Notes under the pieces: generated by a model
The model's database searches: none
The model's input: only the letters and a program-made list of their open reading frames with translations
What the model was told of the DNA's origin: nothing
Translations under genes and position numbers: made by a program
Shown: positions 6,037 through 6,832 of the stretch, one piece after another
Layout: each line of letters begins with the position of its first letter
How positions within the stretch are numbered: the stretch's first letter is position 1
Assembly (NCBI GenBank): GCA_948745425.1
Contig: CAPZDM010000077.1
Coordinates: 1 to 6,832 of the forward strand
Length of the DNA: 6,832 nt
Origin: an uncultured Clostridia bacterium
GTDB lineage: Bacteria; Bacillota; Clostridia; TANB77; CAG-508
Reading direction: 5' to 3'

Positions 6037-6618
6037 CTAAATACTACCTTTTTCTTGTAATACTATTAATTTTCCTTCGCAAATTCCACATCTATATTTT
6101 TTTGTTAGATTTCTGTTTATTCTTTGTCTATAAAAGGTCTGTCCACATTTGTTACATATTATTTTATATTTATAGTTTATGTTTTCTCTGTATTCTATAT
6201 TGCTTTTTTCATAGTCTTCTTTTTTATTTCCTACTCTAGATATATCATATCCTAGTTTTTCGTTTATGATATTTGCATATTTTTTGAATTCTTTTCCATG
6301 ATTATTGCAATATGGAAAACAATGTATTATTTCATGCATTATTGTATTTTTTATTATACTTTTTTCTAATTGCATTACCCATTTGCTTATTTCAATGGTA
6401 TGTTTATTAAATTTTCCATATCTTAAATATCTTCTATTTCTTATTTTTTCATAATATTTTGTGCTTTTATCTGGTTCTTCTTGTTTGCAACATCCATATC
6501 TTTTATTATTTCTTTTTGATAACTTTATATTAATTGTTCCAATATTTGAATCCAATATTCCTATGCTATTTAATTCACTTACACATTGTTTGTATAATGC
6601 TTCTAGTTCTTCTTCCAT
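6037..6618 (-). CDS. SprT-like zinc metallopeptidase-fold protein with C-terminal zinc ribbon
   Basis: This 193-residue cytoplasmic protein has the SprT-like layout. An N-terminal helix/strand region (about 1-45) ends in YGCC. The HEIIH zinc-binding motif at 95-99 holds catalytic E96, and the third ligand H107 lies in HGKEF. A C-terminal zinc ribbon has C155-x2-C158 and C177-x2-C180. Eukaryotic relatives (Spartan) cleave DNA-protein crosslinks; the bacterial role is not established, so only the fold and probable zinc-dependent hydrolase activity are claimed. The length fits bacterial members. The ATG has AGGAG 5 bases upstream (6624-6628). The upstream 100 bases are AT-rich, with only a poor promoter match (TTGAAG at 6678-6673 and GATAAT at 6657-6652, 15-base spacer). 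No terminator is visible after the stop; trhA downstream has its own promoter, so the two genes need not be co-regulated. Confidence 0.85.
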   Translation of the reverse strand: MEEELEALYKQCVSELNSIGILDSNIGTINIKLSKRNNKRYGCCKQEEPDKSTKYYEKIRNRRYLRYGKFNKHTIEISKWVMQLEKSIIKNTIMHEIIHCFPYCNNHGKEFKKYANIINEKLGYDISRVGNKKEDYEKSNIEYRENINYKYKIICNKCGQTFYRQRINRNLTKKYRCGICEGKLIVLQEKGSI

Positions 6619-6719
6619 TTTTACTCCTAATTTATTTTAATTTGCTTTTAAATTATCATAAAATTTTGTTTTCTTCAATAGATAAAATGTTATGTTAATG
6701 TTTAATTCCGTAATTTTAA

Positions 6720-6746
6720 CGGGCACATGCTAATTAAGCCCCTACA
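6720..6746 (-). repeat. GTAG-hairpin element, copy 3 (REP-like)
   Basis: Minus-strand TGTAGGGGC (6746-6738) and TGCCCG (6725-6720) enclose an AT-rich loop. GGGC/GCCC give only four firm pairs, so it is decayed. It lies next to the 22-bp array at 6750-6795, in the same order and orientation as copy 1 next to the 65-bp array. Confidence 0.45.
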
Positions 6747-6749
6747 AAT

Positions 6750-6795
6750 TTTTGCCAAAATTCTCCGTCCCCATTGGCAAAATTCTCCGTCCCCA
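6750..6795. repeat. Two-unit 22-bp repeat with GGGGACGG core
   Basis: AAAATTCTCCGTCCCCA occurs at 6757-6773 and again at 6779-6795, a period of 22. The arms TTTTGCCAA (6750-6758) and TTGGCAAAA (6774-6782) form a perfect 9-bp inverted repeat around 15 bases. On the minus strand the core reads TGGGGACGGAGAA, similar to TTGGGACGGTTCT in the 65-bp array. Confidence 0.75.
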
Positions 6796-6805
6796 ATCGA
6801 GTAGA

Positions 6806-6830
6806 GAATAAATAATTATTTTATTTATTC
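6806..6830. repeat. AT-rich perfect hairpin at the window edge
   Basis: GAATAAATAA (6806-6815) and TTATTTATTC (6821-6830) are perfect 10-bp inverted arms around TTATT. It may be the 3'-end hairpin of a gene lying beyond the right edge, but no T run follows on the minus strand and the window ends 2 bases later, so its role is open. Confidence 0.5.
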
Positions 6831-6832
6831 CC

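Noticed and set aside
6619..6719. Promoter of the SprT-like gene
   Set aside because: The best pair has a 15-base spacer and a poor -35; other A/T-rich matches in this stretch are equally weak, so none is listed as a feature.

Overview
The window is an AT-rich, low-GC piece of chromosome with five protein genes, all on the minus strand. Standard-code TGG tryptophans, strong AGGAGG-type ribosome binding sites, A/T-ended codons and a WalR-type regulator point to a low-GC Firmicute. A Clostridia-like, possibly uncultured gut lineage is my best guess. That placement is inferred from style and protein resemblance, since there is no rRNA or other marker gene here.

In transcription order (right to left) the genes are: a SprT-like zinc metallopeptidase-fold protein (6618-6037); a seven-helix PAQR/hemolysin III protein of the TrhA type, starting at TTG (5864-5190); a calcium-type P2A cation ATPase (4879-2246); an OmpR-family response regulator that closely resembles WalR/YycF (2184-1444); and its partner sensor kinase, WalK-like (1316-9). 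The ATPase has its own candidate promoter and no visible terminator before walR. It may therefore be read through into the two-component system, although walR also has a weak promoter-like sequence. walR and walK are unusually far apart, by 127 bp. The gap holds a long AT-rich stem-loop and a good intrinsic terminator facing the same way as the genes, so the kinase is probably made at a lower level than the regulator. The kinase has two membrane helices with only about 20 residues between them, lacks the large extracellular sensor of Bacillus WalK, and has at most half a HAMP domain.

The intergenic DNA is the less ordinary part. A perfect 65-bp tandem duplication plus a decayed third unit lies between the trhA stop codon and the ATPase promoter. 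A second short array, 22-bp period and built on the same GGGACGG-like core, lies at the right edge. Each array is followed on the minus strand by a TGTAGGG...CCC hairpin element. A third such hairpin sits alone between the SprT-like gene and trhA. The GTAG-plus-hairpin design resembles REP elements moved by REP-associated tyrosine transposases (RAYTs), but no transposase is present in the window. The decayed repeat unit at the trhA 3' end appears to have become that gene's terminator.

trhA has a near-consensus promoter with an extended -10, overlapped by a 26-bp dyad that looks like an operator. Its short leader could encode a 14-residue peptide whose stop codon lies against the trhA Shine-Dalgarno. 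I see no RNA gene, CRISPR array, insertion sequence or prophage gene. The proteins themselves belong to known families.
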